This document shows, in pieces, positions 35,918 through 44,670 of a DNA stretch of 64,000 bases. Each line of letters starts with the position of its first letter. The stretch's first letter is position 1. The position numbers were made by a program, and so were the translations under genes. The notes below the pieces were generated by a model. That model saw only the letters and a program-made list of their open reading frames with translations, was not told where the DNA came from and made no database searches. Origin of the DNA: Agrococcus jejuensis. GTDB lineage: Bacteria > Actinomycetota > Actinomycetes > Actinomycetales > Microbacteriaceae. The stretch is taken from the NCBI RefSeq assembly GCF_900099705.1, contig NZ_LT629695.1:2170001-2234000 (forward strand), in the 5' to 3' direction.

Positions 35918-36103
35918 GTGCACCTCATCGTCGATCTCGTCGCAGGACTCCTGCAGGCGATGGGGTCGTCGCCGGGGAGGTCGCGAGACGCGGCAGGACG
36001 CCGCGCGGCCCGTCTCGCGACCGTCATGCTCGTGTGCGTCGTCGTCGCGGTGGGCGTCGCGGTGCTCGTGCTGCTCGGCATCCAGAGCGCGCTCGAGCGC
36101 TGA
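35918..36103 (+). CDS. Small membrane protein (61 aa)
   Basis: A short gene between divergent pgm and pheA. It has an amphipathic N-terminus, a basic middle ([15 protein letters not shown]) and one membrane helix at about residues 34-56. Support comes from a -10 box at the leaderless distance and the positive-inside charge pattern. No family is recognised. Confidence 0.55.
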   Translation: MHLIVDLVAGLLQAMGSSPGRSRDAAGRRAARLATVMLVCVVVAVGVAVLVLLGIQSALER

Positions 36104-36131
36104 TGCGCGCGAGCCCCCATACGCTGGCATC

Positions 36132-37052
36132 GTGACGCGCTACTCGTACCTCGGCCCGGCTGGCACCTTCACGGAGCGTGCGTTGCTGCAGGTGCCCGGC
36201 GCCGACGTCGCCGACCGCGCACCCGTCGCCAACGTCGCCGAGGCGCTGCGCGACGTGACCGAGGGGCGGTCGGATGCGGCGATGATCGCCGTCGAGAACT
36301 CGCTCGAGGGCGTCGTGACGGCGGCGCAGGACGCGCTCGCGACCACGCCGGGGCTGCGCATCCTGTCGGAGCACCTCGTGCCGGTGTCGTTCGTGCTCGT
36401 GGCGCCGCAGGGGCAGGCGCTCGAGGAGGCGCGCGTCGTCGTGGCGCATCCCGTCGCCTACGGCCAGTGCCTGCAGTGGCTCGGCGAGCACCTGCCGAGC
36501 CACCAGCACATCCCCGCGTCGTCGAACGTCACGGCGGCGCTCGACCTGCAGCCCGGCCAGGTGGCGCTGTCGACGCCGTCGATCACCGACCACGTCGACG
36601 TGGCGGTGCTCGCGCGCGACGTCATCGACAACCCCAACGCCGTCACGCGGTTCGCGCTCGTCGGCCGCCCCGGCCCCCTGCCTGCTCGCACGGGCGCCGA
36701 CAAGACGTCGGTGATCGCCGAGCTGCCGAGCGACGCCCCCGGCGTGCTGCTCGAGATGCTCGAGCAGTTCGCGACGCGCGGCGTGAACCTGTCGCTCATC
36801 CAGTCGCGCCCCATCGGCGACCGCCTCGGCCGCTACCGCTTCGTGCTCGACCTCGACGGCCACGTCACCGACGAGCGCGTCGCCGACGCCCTCATGGGCC
36901 TCAAGCGCTTCAGCCCCAAGGTCGTCTTCCTCGGCTCGTACGCGCGAGCGGATGCGGAGTCGACCGACGTGCACGAGCGGTACGGGGATGCGTCGTTCGT
37001 CGAGGCGCGCGACTGGCTGCGCAGCCTCCTCTCGGGCGAGCCGGAGGCGTAG
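36132..37052 (+). CDS. pheA: Prephenate dehydratase
   Basis: A 306-residue enzyme of phenylalanine synthesis that converts prephenate to phenylpyruvate. It starts [16 protein letters not shown], and the catalytic domain includes [11 protein letters not shown] and [12 protein letters not shown]-terminal ACT domain for phenylalanine feedback runs from about residue 195 ([20 protein letters not shown] then QSRP). GTG 36132 lies 6 bases after TACGCT (36120-36125). The quinone oxidoreductase gene follows 2 bases after its stop. Confidence 0.94.
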   Translation: MTRYSYLGPAGTFTERALLQVPGADVADRAPVANVAEALRDVTEGRSDAAMIAVENSLEGVVTAAQDALATTPGLRILSEHLVPVSFVLVAPQGQALEEARVVVAHPVAYGQCLQWLGEHLPSHQHIPASSNVTAALDLQPGQVALSTPSITDHVDVAVLARDVIDNPNAVTRFALVGRPGPLPARTGADKTSVIAELPSDAPGVLLEMLEQFATRGVNLSLIQSRPIGDRLGRYRFVLDLDGHVTDERVADALMGLKRFSPKVVFLGSYARADAESTDVHERYGDASFVEARDWLRSLLSGEPEA

Positions 37053-37054
37053 TC

Positions 37055-37972
37055 GTGCGTCGGCTCATGCATCGCACGTTCGGCGGCCCCGCCGTGCTCG
37101 AGATCGTGCAGGAGCCCGATCCCGAGCCCGGCCCCGGCGAGGTGCGCGTGCGCGTGCACGCCGCGGCGCTCAACCCCGTCGACTGGAAGATCTTCACCGG
37201 CACGGCCGCCGCGACGAGCCGCGGGCTCGAGCCGCCGATGGGCGTCGGCAACGACGTCGCCGGCGTCGTGGACGCCGTCGGCGAGGGCGTGACCCACCTC
37301 GCGATCGGCGACCGCGTGTTCGGCTCGGCGCGTGCGAAGGCCATGCAGGACCGCACGGTGGTCGACGTCGCGACCGAAGCGCTCGTGCGCACGCCCGACG
37401 GGCTCGACGACCTGCGCGCCTCCTGCCTCGTCGTCGCCGGTCGCACTGCGTGGGCGGGCGTCGATCGACTCGCGCTCGGCGAGGGCGACACCGTGCTCGT
37501 CAACGGCGCCGCGGGCGGCGTCGGCGTGCTCGCCGTGCAGCTCGCGCGCCTGCGCGGCGCTCGCGTCGTCGGCACCGCCAACCCGCGCAACCACGACCGG
37601 CTCGTCGCCTACGGCGTCGACGCCATCCCGTACGGCGACGGCATGCTCGACCGGCTCCGAGCGCTCGGCGGCGTCGACGCCGTGTTCGAGACGCACGGCA
37701 CAGCAGGCATCGACGCCGGCATCGCGCTCGGCGTGCCCCAGGAGCGCATGGTCGGCATCGCCGTGAAGGGCCACGCGGGCGTGGAGGGCGTGCCGACCGA
37801 CCTCGGCCAGACCGGCGCGGCCCTCGCGGAGCTCGCGGCCCTCGCCGCCGACGGCACGCTCGACGTGCCGATCGCAGGCGTCGTCGGGCTCGAGGATGCG
37901 CACGACGCGTACCGCGTGCTCATGGGCGGGCACGTGCACGGCAAGCTCGTGGTCGACCTGCTGGCGCGCTGA
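37055..37972 (+). CDS. NADP-dependent quinone oxidoreductase-like (zinc-independent MDR)
   Basis: A 305-residue medium-chain reductase: N-terminal GroES-like domain (PGEVRVRVHAAALNPVDWKI) and Rossmann motif NGAAGGVGVLAVQLA. It lacks the zinc cysteines, as in quinone oxidoreductases. GGAGG lies 8 bases before GTG 37055; ATG 37067 is the alternative. It is probably co-transcribed with pheA, although no metabolic link is evident. Confidence 0.88.
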   Translation: MRRLMHRTFGGPAVLEIVQEPDPEPGPGEVRVRVHAAALNPVDWKIFTGTAAATSRGLEPPMGVGNDVAGVVDAVGEGVTHLAIGDRVFGSARAKAMQDRTVVDVATEALVRTPDGLDDLRASCLVVAGRTAWAGVDRLALGEGDTVLVNGAAGGVGVLAVQLARLRGARVVGTANPRNHDRLVAYGVDAIPYGDGMLDRLRALGGVDAVFETHGTAGIDAGIALGVPQERMVGIAVKGHAGVEGVPTDLGQTGAALAELAALAADGTLDVPIAGVVGLEDAHDAYRVLMGGHVHGKLVVDLLAR

Positions 37973-38033
37973 GCCTTCGATAGTCGGCTGACGGGAGCGC
38001 GAGCAACCCCGCGCACGCCTCCGGGCTCGTGCG

Positions 38034-38039
38034 TAGCGT
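38034..38039 (+). promoter_or_regulatory. -10 box of the glycosyltransferase-phosphatase operon
   Basis: TAGCGT about 45 bases before the ATG at 38084. The leader carries a GGGAGGGGGAG ribosome site. Nothing else is seen in 37973-38083. Confidence 0.45.
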
Positions 38040-38083
38040 CGCTCTCACGGCGTGGCACGCCACGTCGCACGGGAGGGGGAGCG

Positions 38084-38905
38084 ATGGCGGTGCGCGACGC
38101 CGACGATGGCAGCAGGTCGACCGGGGGACCGCGCGTGAGCGTCGTCGTGCCGGTCAAGGACGATGCGATCCATCTCGAGGCCTGCCTGCGCGGACTCGCC
38201 CAGCAGTCGACGACGGTGCACGAGGTCGTCGTCGTCGACAACGGGTCGACCGACGACTCCGCGGCCGTCGCGCGAGCGGCAGGCGCGGTCGTCGTCCCCT
38301 GCGACGCTCCCGGCATCCCCGCCGCGGCTGCCCGCGGCTACGACGCCGCGACCGGCGACGTGATCCTGCGACTCGACGCCGACTGCCGACCCGATGGCGC
38401 ATGGGTCGCGCGCATGCTCGACCTGCTCGCCGCCGATCCGCGCGCGGCCGCCGTGTCGGGCCGTGCGACCTTCGTCGATGGTCCGCGAGCGCTGCGGAGA
38501 CCGCTCGCCGCCCTCTACCTCGGCACCTACGTGGTGCTCGCATCCCTCGCGCTCGGGCATCCGCCGCTCTTCGGCTCCAACATGGCGATGCGCCGGGATG
38601 CGTGGCTCGCGGCCAGCCCGCACGTGCACCGCGACGACCCCGAGCTGCACGACGACCTCGACCTCGCCTTCCATCTCGGCGAGCGCGACGGCATCCGCTG
38701 GAGCACGGCGACCGGGATGGGCATGTCGATGCGTCCCTTCGGCACGGGGCGCGGGCTCGGGCGGCGTCTCGTGCGCGGGCTGCGCACGGTCGCCGTGCAC
38801 TGGCCTGTCGACTTCCCGCCCCATCGATGGGCGCGCAGGGCCACCGTGGCGTTCGAGGCGACTAGCGCCGCCGCACGCGTCGCCCGCGGGCGGGAGCGCG
38901 CATGA
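38084..38905 (+). CDS. Glycosyltransferase family 2
   Basis: A 273-residue GT-A enzyme: VSVVVPVKDD, the VVDNGSTDDS nucleotide block, the LRLDADC metal motif and GSNMAMRR. The C-terminal ~80 residues are Arg-rich with no clear helix, so it is probably peripheral to the membrane. It starts behind GGGAGGGGGAG. The stop overlaps the next start (ATGA). Relatives include transferases linked to carotenoid or wall glycolipids; the acceptor is unknown. Confidence 0.9.
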   Translation: MAVRDADDGSRSTGGPRVSVVVPVKDDAIHLEACLRGLAQQSTTVHEVVVVDNGSTDDSAAVARAAGAVVVPCDAPGIPAAAARGYDAATGDVILRLDADCRPDGAWVARMLDLLAADPRAAAVSGRATFVDGPRALRRPLAALYLGTYVVLASLALGHPPLFGSNMAMRRDAWLAASPHVHRDDPELHDDLDLAFHLGERDGIRWSTATGMGMSMRPFGTGRGLGRRLVRGLRTVAVHWPVDFPPHRWARRATVAFEATSAAARVARGRERA

Positions 38906-39723
38906 CCTCGATCCTCGGCGACGTCGACGAGCGGGCGCTGCACGTCGCGACCTGGAACATCCGCAGGCGCACGCCCGCGATGCGCCCCGCCGATCGGTGG
39001 CGCGAGCGCGCGCCGCGACTGCGCGCCGCCCTGCGCGCCGAGCAGCCGCACGTGCTCGCGGTGCAGGAGGCGATGCCCGACCAGGCGACGTTCGTGCGCG
39101 ACGCCCTCGGCCCCGGGCATCGCGTGCTCGGTCGTGGCCGCGACGCGCGCGGCGACGACGAGGCGTGCCTGCTCGTCGTCGACGAGTCGCGCGTCGAGGT
39201 GCTCGACTGGTGGCAGCAGGCGCTGTCGGACGAGCCGGATCGTGCGGGCTCGCGATCGTGGGGCAACGTGCTGCCGCGCGTGCTCGTCGCCGCCGAGCTG
39301 CGCGACCGCGTCAGCGGCGCACCGCTGCTCGCGGTCTCGACGCATCTGTCGTTGACCTCGCAGCGTGCGCGGGTGCGGTCGGCCGCGGCGATCCGCGACG
39401 TCGTCGCCGCGCGCGACATGCCTGCCATCGTGCTCGGCGACCTCAACGCGGGCGAGCGCTCGCGCACGCTCGACGCGCTGCTCGCCGATGGCCTGCTGCA
39501 CGACGCGTGGGACGTCGCCGCCGAGCGCACGACGCCGCAGTGGGCGACGCGACCGGCGTATCGTGCGCCGCGCGAGGGTGGCAGGAGGCTCGACTGGATC
39601 CTCGTGGGGCCGGGCGTCGACGTGCGCCGGGTCGCGATCGACGATCGGGCGTTCGGGGGCGGCTGGCCCTCCGACCACCTGGGCGTGCACGCCCGCGTGC
39701 GCCTCGACGGGGCCGTCGGATGA
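38902..39723 (+). CDS. Endonuclease/exonuclease/phosphatase family protein
   Basis: A 273-residue EEP-fold hydrolase: VATWNIRR at the start, QEAMPD metal glutamate, STHLSL, GDLNAG and the closing WPSDHLGVHARV histidine. Without a signal peptide it acts in the cytosol, perhaps on a phosphodiester or sugar phosphate. It overlaps its neighbours by 4 bases at each end, indicating a joint role with the glycosyltransferase. Confidence 0.9.
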   Translation: MTSILGDVDERALHVATWNIRRRTPAMRPADRWRERAPRLRAALRAEQPHVLAVQEAMPDQATFVRDALGPGHRVLGRGRDARGDDEACLLVVDESRVEVLDWWQQALSDEPDRAGSRSWGNVLPRVLVAAELRDRVSGAPLLAVSTHLSLTSQRARVRSAAAIRDVVAARDMPAIVLGDLNAGERSRTLDALLADGLLHDAWDVAAERTTPQWATRPAYRAPREGGRRLDWILVGPGVDVRRVAIDDRAFGGGWPSDHLGVHARVRLDGAVG

Positions 39724-40343
39724 CGACGGCGCGCGGGAGGGCTTGCGAGCGGCTCCGCGCCGACCTGCTGCGGCGGCCGGCGACGGCGTGGGAGGTGCTC
39801 GCCGACGTCGTGCGGGTGGCAGGGGTCGTGAGCATCGTCGTCGCGGGCGTCGGAGGGGGAGCGACGGACGCCGCGGTGCTGCTGCTCGCCGCGTCCGCGT
39901 CGCTGCTGCCGCGCATGCTGGGCCTGCGCGGCGGGCTCGACGCCGGCTTCGGCCTCGTCGTGCTCGTCGCCGCGTGGAGCGGCGTGCTCGACCTCTACAC
40001 GAGCATCGCGTGGTGGGACGTCGCGGTGCACGTCGTCTGCACGGGCGTCGTGTCGATCGTCGCCCTCGTCGTGCTGGCGCGGGCCGGCGCCATCGCGCCG
40101 CCTCGGTCGTCGTCGACGTGGATGCCGGTCGTGCTCGCGACCACGGTCGGGCTCGCGCTCTCGGCGCTGTGGGAGATCGTGGAGTGGCTGGGCCACACGC
40201 TCGTCGACTCGCAGATCTTCGTCGCGTACGACGACACGATCGGCGACGTCGTCGCCGGCGGCGTCGGCGCCCTGCTGGGCGGCGTCGTCGCGGGGCTCGT
40301 GCGGCTCGAACGCGTCAGGGCAGACGCGGGTCGAGCACCGTGA
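39720..40343 (+). CDS. Multi-pass membrane protein, DUF2238-like
   Basis: A 207-residue protein with about six helices. The block SALWEIVEWLGHTL...YDDTIGDVVAGGVGALLGG resembles the acidic helix pair of DUF2238 proteins (WE..EW and D..GD). It is the third gene of the overlapping operon (ATGA). Its last 29 bases overlap, tail to tail, the end of the convergent alcohol dehydrogenase gene. The biochemical role is unknown. Confidence 0.78.
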   Translation: MTTARGRACERLRADLLRRPATAWEVLADVVRVAGVVSIVVAGVGGGATDAAVLLLAASASLLPRMLGLRGGLDAGFGLVVLVAAWSGVLDLYTSIAWWDVAVHVVCTGVVSIVALVVLARAGAIAPPRSSSTWMPVVLATTVGLALSALWEIVEWLGHTLVDSQIFVAYDDTIGDVVAGGVGALLGGVVAGLVRLERVRADAGRAP

Positions 40344-41340
40344 TGCCCGCCGCGGGCGCGTCGGCGCCGACGAGCGTCGCCGCCTCGGCGAGGCCCACGG
40401 TGCGCTGCACGAGCCGCTGCGGCCGCAGCGCGCCGCTCGCCACGAGCTCGAGCAGCCGCGGGTAGTCGTGCGCGGACATGCCGTGGCTGCCCAGCACCTC
40501 GAGCTCCCAGCCGATGACGCGACCGAGCGGCAGCGCCGGAGGAACGCCGGCGAGGAGCCCCACCTGCACGTGCCGACCGAGGCGGCGCAGCGACAGCACG
40601 CTCGACACCGCCGTCTCGGCGCTGCCGACGGCGTCGAGCGACACGTGCGCGCCGCCCGTGCGCACGACGACGTCGGCCACCGCGTCGTCGCCTGCGACGA
40701 CCGTCGCCTCGGCGCCCAGCTCGCGCGCGAGGTCGAGGGCATCCGACGAGCGGTCGATCGCCACGACGCGCGCCCCGAGGGCCGTCGCGATCATGACGGC
40801 GCTCAGGCCCACGCCGCCAGCGCCCCACACCGCGACCCACTCGCCCGACTGCACGCGTGCTCGCGACGTCAGCGCGCGGAACGCGGTGGCGAAGCGGCAG
40901 CCCAGGCTCGCTGCCGACGCCTCGTCGATGTCGTCGGGCAACGCCACGAGGTTGGCGTCGGCAGCGCGCACCGCGACGAGCTCGGCGTGGGATCCGGGAT
41001 GCGTGAAGCCCGGCTGCGTCTGGTCGGGGCAGACCTGCGCCTGGCCAGCCAGGCACCAGCTGCACCTCCCGCAGCCGTGCACGAACGGCACGGTGACGCG
41101 ATCGCCGACGCGCCAGCCGACGACGCCCGCGCCGACCTCGGCGATCGTGCCTGCGAGCTCGTGCCCGGGCACGTGCGGCAGCGTCACCGAGTCGTCGTGA
41201 CCCGCCCACGCGTGTCGATCGCTGCGGCACAGGCCCGAGGCGGCGACGCGCACGACCACGCCGCCGTCGGGCGCGACGGGATCGGGCAGGTCCTGCACGC
41301 CGACGGGGCCGCCGAACCGGTCGTAGACGAGCGCGCGCAT
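40315..41340 (-). CDS. Zinc-dependent alcohol dehydrogenase
   Basis: A 341-residue MDR enzyme: GLCRSDRHAW (first catalytic zinc ligand), PGHELAG, the structural zinc cluster CGRCSWCLAGQAQVC, and the Rossmann motif GAGGVGLSA. The HGCGRC context and SLGCRF suit an ADH of broad specificity. The ATG is at 41340. It ends inside the convergent membrane-protein gene (29-bp overlap) and lies just downstream of the kinase gene, whose stop is 5 bases away. Confidence 0.92.
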   Translation of the reverse strand: MRALVYDRFGGPVGVQDLPDPVAPDGGVVVRVAASGLCRSDRHAWAGHDDSVTLPHVPGHELAGTIAEVGAGVVGWRVGDRVTVPFVHGCGRCSWCLAGQAQVCPDQTQPGFTHPGSHAELVAVRAADANLVALPDDIDEASAASLGCRFATAFRALTSRARVQSGEWVAVWGAGGVGLSAVMIATALGARVVAIDRSSDALDLARELGAEATVVAGDDAVADVVVRTGGAHVSLDAVGSAETAVSSVLSLRRLGRHVQVGLLAGVPPALPLGRVIGWELEVLGSHGMSAHDYPRLLELVASGALRPQRLVQRTVGLAEAATLVGADAPAAGITVLDPRLP

Positions 41341-41345
41341 GGCCG

Positions 41346-42323
41346 CTAGGAGACGGGCCGCGCGAGCGACACGCGCTGCGGCGCCTTCACGATCAGCGCA
41401 CCCGGCTGGATCGAGAACCGCATCGCGATGGCCTCGCCGTACGGGTCGCCGTCGATCTGCACCGGCATCGGCTCGTCGAGGCGCGCCTTGAACTCGGTGC
41501 ACTGGCCGTAGCCGAGCGTCGGCACCGCCTTCTGCGGCCCGATGAGCCTCTTGCGGCGCAGCACGCGCGTGAGCAGCGCCGAGTTCACGGTCACGTACTT
41601 CACGACCTGCAGCCAGCCGTACGCATCCTTGGGCCGCAGGATGGCGACGTCGAGGCGACCGTCGTCGATCTTCGCGTCGGGCAGCAGCACGACGTTGCCG
41701 GTGAGGGCGCCGCAGTTGCCGACCATGAGCGTGTTGAGGCCCACGGTGCGCTGCTGGCCGCCGTCGACGCGGTAGCGCATGCGCACGCGCTGGATGCGCT
41801 GCACCGACTTGACGATCGCGTCGACGTACGCGAGCCAGCCGACCTTCTTCTTCAGGTCGGCATCCGTGTTCTGCACCATGGCGGCGTCGAGGCCGAAGCC
41901 GGCGATGACGACGAACGCGTGCTTCGCCTTGCCGCCGTCCTCGCGCTCGAACTCCGCCCAGCCCACGTCGATGCGGCGGTCCTTGCCGTCGAACGCGGTG
42001 CGCACGGATGCGCGCAGGAAGGTGAGGTCGATGCCGAGGTTGCGTGCGAGCAGGTTGCCGGTGCCCGAGGGCAGCACCGCGAGCGCGATGTCGGTGCCGG
42101 CGAGCAGCTCGGCCGCCATGCGCACCGTGCCGTCGCCGCCGGCGACGAGCGCGACGTCGACGCCCTCGGCGATCGCCGCCTCGACGGCCTTGCGGCCGTC
42201 GTCGTCGGCGTCGGTCTCGAACCAGAGCGCCTCGTCCCAGTCCTCGGGCTGGGCACCCTCGACGGCCTTCTCCAGCGCTCGCAGGTCGGCCTTCACGGGG
42301 TTGTAGACCACGGCTGCACGCAT
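41346..42323 (-). CDS. Diacylglycerol kinase-family lipid kinase
   Basis: A 325-residue DAGK-catalytic protein. The ATP-site motif is GGDGT (62-66), followed by VLPSGTGNLLARNLGID, then the beta-sandwich domain. It phosphorylates diacylglycerol or a related lipid at the membrane. TAGGGT (42330-42335, minus strand) ends 6 bases before the ATG; it shares two bases with the serS -10. The start codons of the two divergent genes are only 22 bp apart. Confidence 0.92.
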   Translation of the reverse strand: MRAAVVYNPVKADLRALEKAVEGAQPEDWDEALWFETDADDDGRKAVEAAIAEGVDVALVAGGDGTVRMAAELLAGTDIALAVLPSGTGNLLARNLGIDLTFLRASVRTAFDGKDRRIDVGWAEFEREDGGKAKHAFVVIAGFGLDAAMVQNTDADLKKKVGWLAYVDAIVKSVQRIQRVRMRYRVDGGQQRTVGLNTLMVGNCGALTGNVVLLPDAKIDDGRLDVAILRPKDAYGWLQVVKYVTVNSALLTRVLRRKRLIGPQKAVPTLGYGQCTEFKARLDEPMPVQIDGDPYGEAIAMRFSIQPGALIVKAPQRVSLARPVS

Positions 42324-42329
42324 GTGCTC

Positions 42330-42339
42330 ACCCTAGACT
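42330..42339. promoter_or_regulatory. Overlapping divergent -10 boxes of the lipid kinase and serS genes
   Basis: ACCCTAGACT holds TAGGGT on the minus strand (42335 to 42330) and TAGACT on the plus strand (42334-42339); the TA is common. Each box lies 6 bases from its start codon. Confidence 0.75.
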
Positions 42340-42345
42340 GGACGA

Positions 42346-43608
42346 GTGATCGACCCCTCCCTCTTGCGTGAGCATCCCGAGTCGGTGAGGCACAGCCAGC
42401 AGGTGCGTGGCGACTCCGTCGACGTCGTCGACGAGGCCATCGCCGCCGACGCGTCGCGCCGCGCGGCGATCGGCGAGTTCGAGCGCCTGCGCGCTGCCCA
42501 GAACGCGCACGCCTCCCTCGTCGGCAAGGCCTCGAAGGAGGAGCGCCCCGCGCTCATCGCGCAGGCGAAGGAGGCCTCCGAGCAGGTGAAGGCCGCGCAG
42601 GCCGCCGTCGGCGACGCCGAGTCGGCGCTCGACGCCGTCATGGGCCGCATCGGCAACCTCGTGCACCCCTCCGTGCCCGCCGGCGGCGAGGAGGACTTCG
42701 CGCTGCTGTCGACGCACGGCACCGAGCGCACGTTCGACTTCGCCGCGCGCGACCACGTCGAGCTCGCCGAGGGCCTGAAGGCGCTCGACCTGCAGCGCGG
42801 CGTGAAGGTGTCGGGCAGCCGCTTCTACTTCCTCTCGGGCATCGGCATGCGCCTCGAGCTCGCGATCATGCTCATGGGCCTCGACGAGGTGCTCGCCGAC
42901 GGGTTCACGCCGCTCGTGACGCCGACGCTCGTGCGCCCCGAGGTCATGCAGGGCACCGGATTCCTCGGCGAGCACGCCGCCGAGGTGTACCACCTGCCCG
43001 CCGACGACCTCTTCCTCACGGGCACGTCGGAGGTGGCGCTCGCCGGCTTCCACGCCGACGAGATCGTCGACGTCGAGCAGCCGCTGCGCTACGCCGGATG
43101 GTCGACCTGCTACCGCCGCGAGGCGGGCTCCGCAGGCCGCGACACGCGCGGCATCCTGCGCGTGCACCAGTTCAACAAGCTCGAGATGTTCTCGTACGTG
43201 CAGCCCGACCAGGCGGAGGCCGAGCACGAGCGCCTGCGCGCGCTGCAGGAGCGCATGCTGCAGGCGTGCGAGCTCGACTACCGCGTCATCGACGTCGCCG
43301 CGGGCGACCTCGGCTCGTCGGCGTCGCGCAAGTTCGACATCGAGGCGTGGGTGCCGTCGCAGGGCACGTACCGCGAGCTCACGTCGACGTCGAACTGCAC
43401 GACGTTCCAGGCGCGCCGCCTGAACACGCGCTACCGCACCGAGACGGGCAAGACGGCCCCGGTCGCGACGCTCAACGGCACCGCGGCGACGACGCGCTGG
43501 CTCGTCGCCATCCTCGAGACGCACCAGCAGCCCGACGGCTCGGTGCGCGTGCCCGAGCGGCTGCGGCCGTACCTCGGCGGCCTCGAGGTGCTGGAGCCCG
43601 TCGCGTGA
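42346..43608 (+). CDS. serS: Seryl-tRNA synthetase
   Basis: A 420-residue class II synthetase. The N-terminal antiparallel coiled coil (about 27-105) grips the long variable arm of tRNA-Ser; then motif 2 ([16 protein letters not shown]) and motif 3 ([19 protein letters not shown]). GTG 42346 is set by the -10 box 6 bases upstream. The stop overlaps the HAD gene start. Two of its substrate tRNA-Ser genes lie within 4 kb downstream. Confidence 0.96.
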   Translation: MIDPSLLREHPESVRHSQQVRGDSVDVVDEAIAADASRRAAIGEFERLRAAQNAHASLVGKASKEERPALIAQAKEASEQVKAAQAAVGDAESALDAVMGRIGNLVHPSVPAGGEEDFALLSTHGTERTFDFAARDHVELAEGLKALDLQRGVKVSGSRFYFLSGIGMRLELAIMLMGLDEVLADGFTPLVTPTLVRPEVMQGTGFLGEHAAEVYHLPADDLFLTGTSEVALAGFHADEIVDVEQPLRYAGWSTCYRREAGSAGRDTRGILRVHQFNKLEMFSYVQPDQAEAEHERLRALQERMLQACELDYRVIDVAAGDLGSSASRKFDIEAWVPSQGTYRELTSTSNCTTFQARRLNTRYRTETGKTAPVATLNGTAATTRWLVAILETHQQPDGSVRVPERLRPYLGGLEVLEPVA

Positions 43609-44420
43609 CGGACCGCTGGCTCGTCGCGCTCGACATCGACGGCACGACCGTGCGCGAGGACGACTCGCTGTCGGCGCGCGTCGCCGACTCGGTGCGCGCC
43701 GTCGTCGATGCCGGGCACCTCGTGGTGCTCGCGACCGGCCGCTCGCAGTCGACGACCGTCGGCCTCGCCGAGCGCATCGGCATCCACCCCGAGTGGATGG
43801 TCGTCGCGAACGGCGCGCTCGTGCTGCAGGCCCAGGGCGACGGCTACGTGCAGGAGCACGTCGAGGTGTTCGACGCCGCGCCGGCGCTGCAGCGCATCGT
43901 GCAGGGTCTGCCCGAGGCGCGCTTCCTCGTCGAGGATGCGACGGGCTTCCGCCGCTACACGCGCGGCATGGACGACTGGAACCTCGAGCACGCCGAGGAG
44001 GTCGAGTTCGACGGCCTCACCGTCGAGCCCGCGATGCGCGTCGTCGTCATGAGCCCCGACCACGCCGTCGAGGACTTCCTCGAGATCGTCGAGGGCATGG
44101 GCCTGCACAAGGTCTCGTACGCCATCGGCTTCTCGTCGTGGCTCGACATCGCGCCCGACGGCGTCAACAAGGCCACGGGCCTGCAGCGGGTCGTGGATGC
44201 GACGGGCATCCCGCGCGAGCGCGTGCTCGTCGTCGGCGACGGGCGCAACGACATCGACATGCTCGAGTGGGCTGCCGCAGGCGGCGGTCGCGCCGTCGCG
44301 ATGGGGCAGGCGCCTGCCGAGGTCGCCGCGGCCGCGAACGAGCGCACCGCATCGGTCGAGGACGACGGCCTCGCCGACGTGCTCGAGCCGCTCGCCGCCT
44401 TCGGCTCCGTCACGGTCTGA
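43605..44420 (+). CDS. HAD superfamily hydrolase, Cof-like
   Basis: A 271-residue Cof/YidA-type phosphatase: nucleophile D10 and acid D12 (LDIDGT), ATGRS (motif II), the cap domain, and motif [14 protein letters not shown]. It is translationally coupled to serS (GTGA). The substrate is unknown; Cof proteins hydrolyse sugar phosphates and nucleotides. Confidence 0.9.
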   Translation: MTDRWLVALDIDGTTVREDDSLSARVADSVRAVVDAGHLVVLATGRSQSTTVGLAERIGIHPEWMVVANGALVLQAQGDGYVQEHVEVFDAAPALQRIVQGLPEARFLVEDATGFRRYTRGMDDWNLEHAEEVEFDGLTVEPAMRVVVMSPDHAVEDFLEIVEGMGLHKVSYAIGFSSWLDIAPDGVNKATGLQRVVDATGIPRERVLVVGDGRNDIDMLEWAAAGGGRAVAMGQAPAEVAAAANERTASVEDDGLADVLEPLAAFGSVTV

Positions 44421-44520
44421 CGCGGTCGGCGCGCTCGCGCCGCGGGGCGTCGGATGCAGGCGCGCCGCATCCTTGGCAGGCTCATAGCCGGGGGCTCGGG
44501 CGGCTGCGAGGTGCGCCCGG

Positions 44521-44526
44521 TACGAT
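44521..44526 (+). promoter_or_regulatory. -10 box of tRNA-Ser(UGA)
   Basis: TACGAT, 22 bases before the mature 5' end. No gene is seen in 44421-44548. Confidence 0.5.
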
Positions 44527-44548
44527 GAGCCGTCCGCGCCGCGGGCTG

Positions 44549-44633
44549 GGAGGGCTGTCCGAGCGGCCGATGGAGCCGGTCTTGAAAACCGGTGGGCAGC
44601 GATGCCTCGTGGGTTCGAATCCCACGCCCTCCG
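44549..44633 (+). tRNA. tRNA-Ser (anticodon TGA)
   Basis: An 85-nt class II tRNA. The acceptor GGAGGGC pairs with GCCCTCC, discriminator G at 44633; the anticodon stem CCGGT/ACCGG encloses loop CTTGAAA (anticodon TGA). The long variable arm and GGTTCGAAT T-loop are typical of tRNA-Ser. CCA is not encoded. Confidence 0.96.
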
Positions 44634-44670
44634 CGCATCCGCACCACGCTGCCGCACCGGAAGGAGACCG

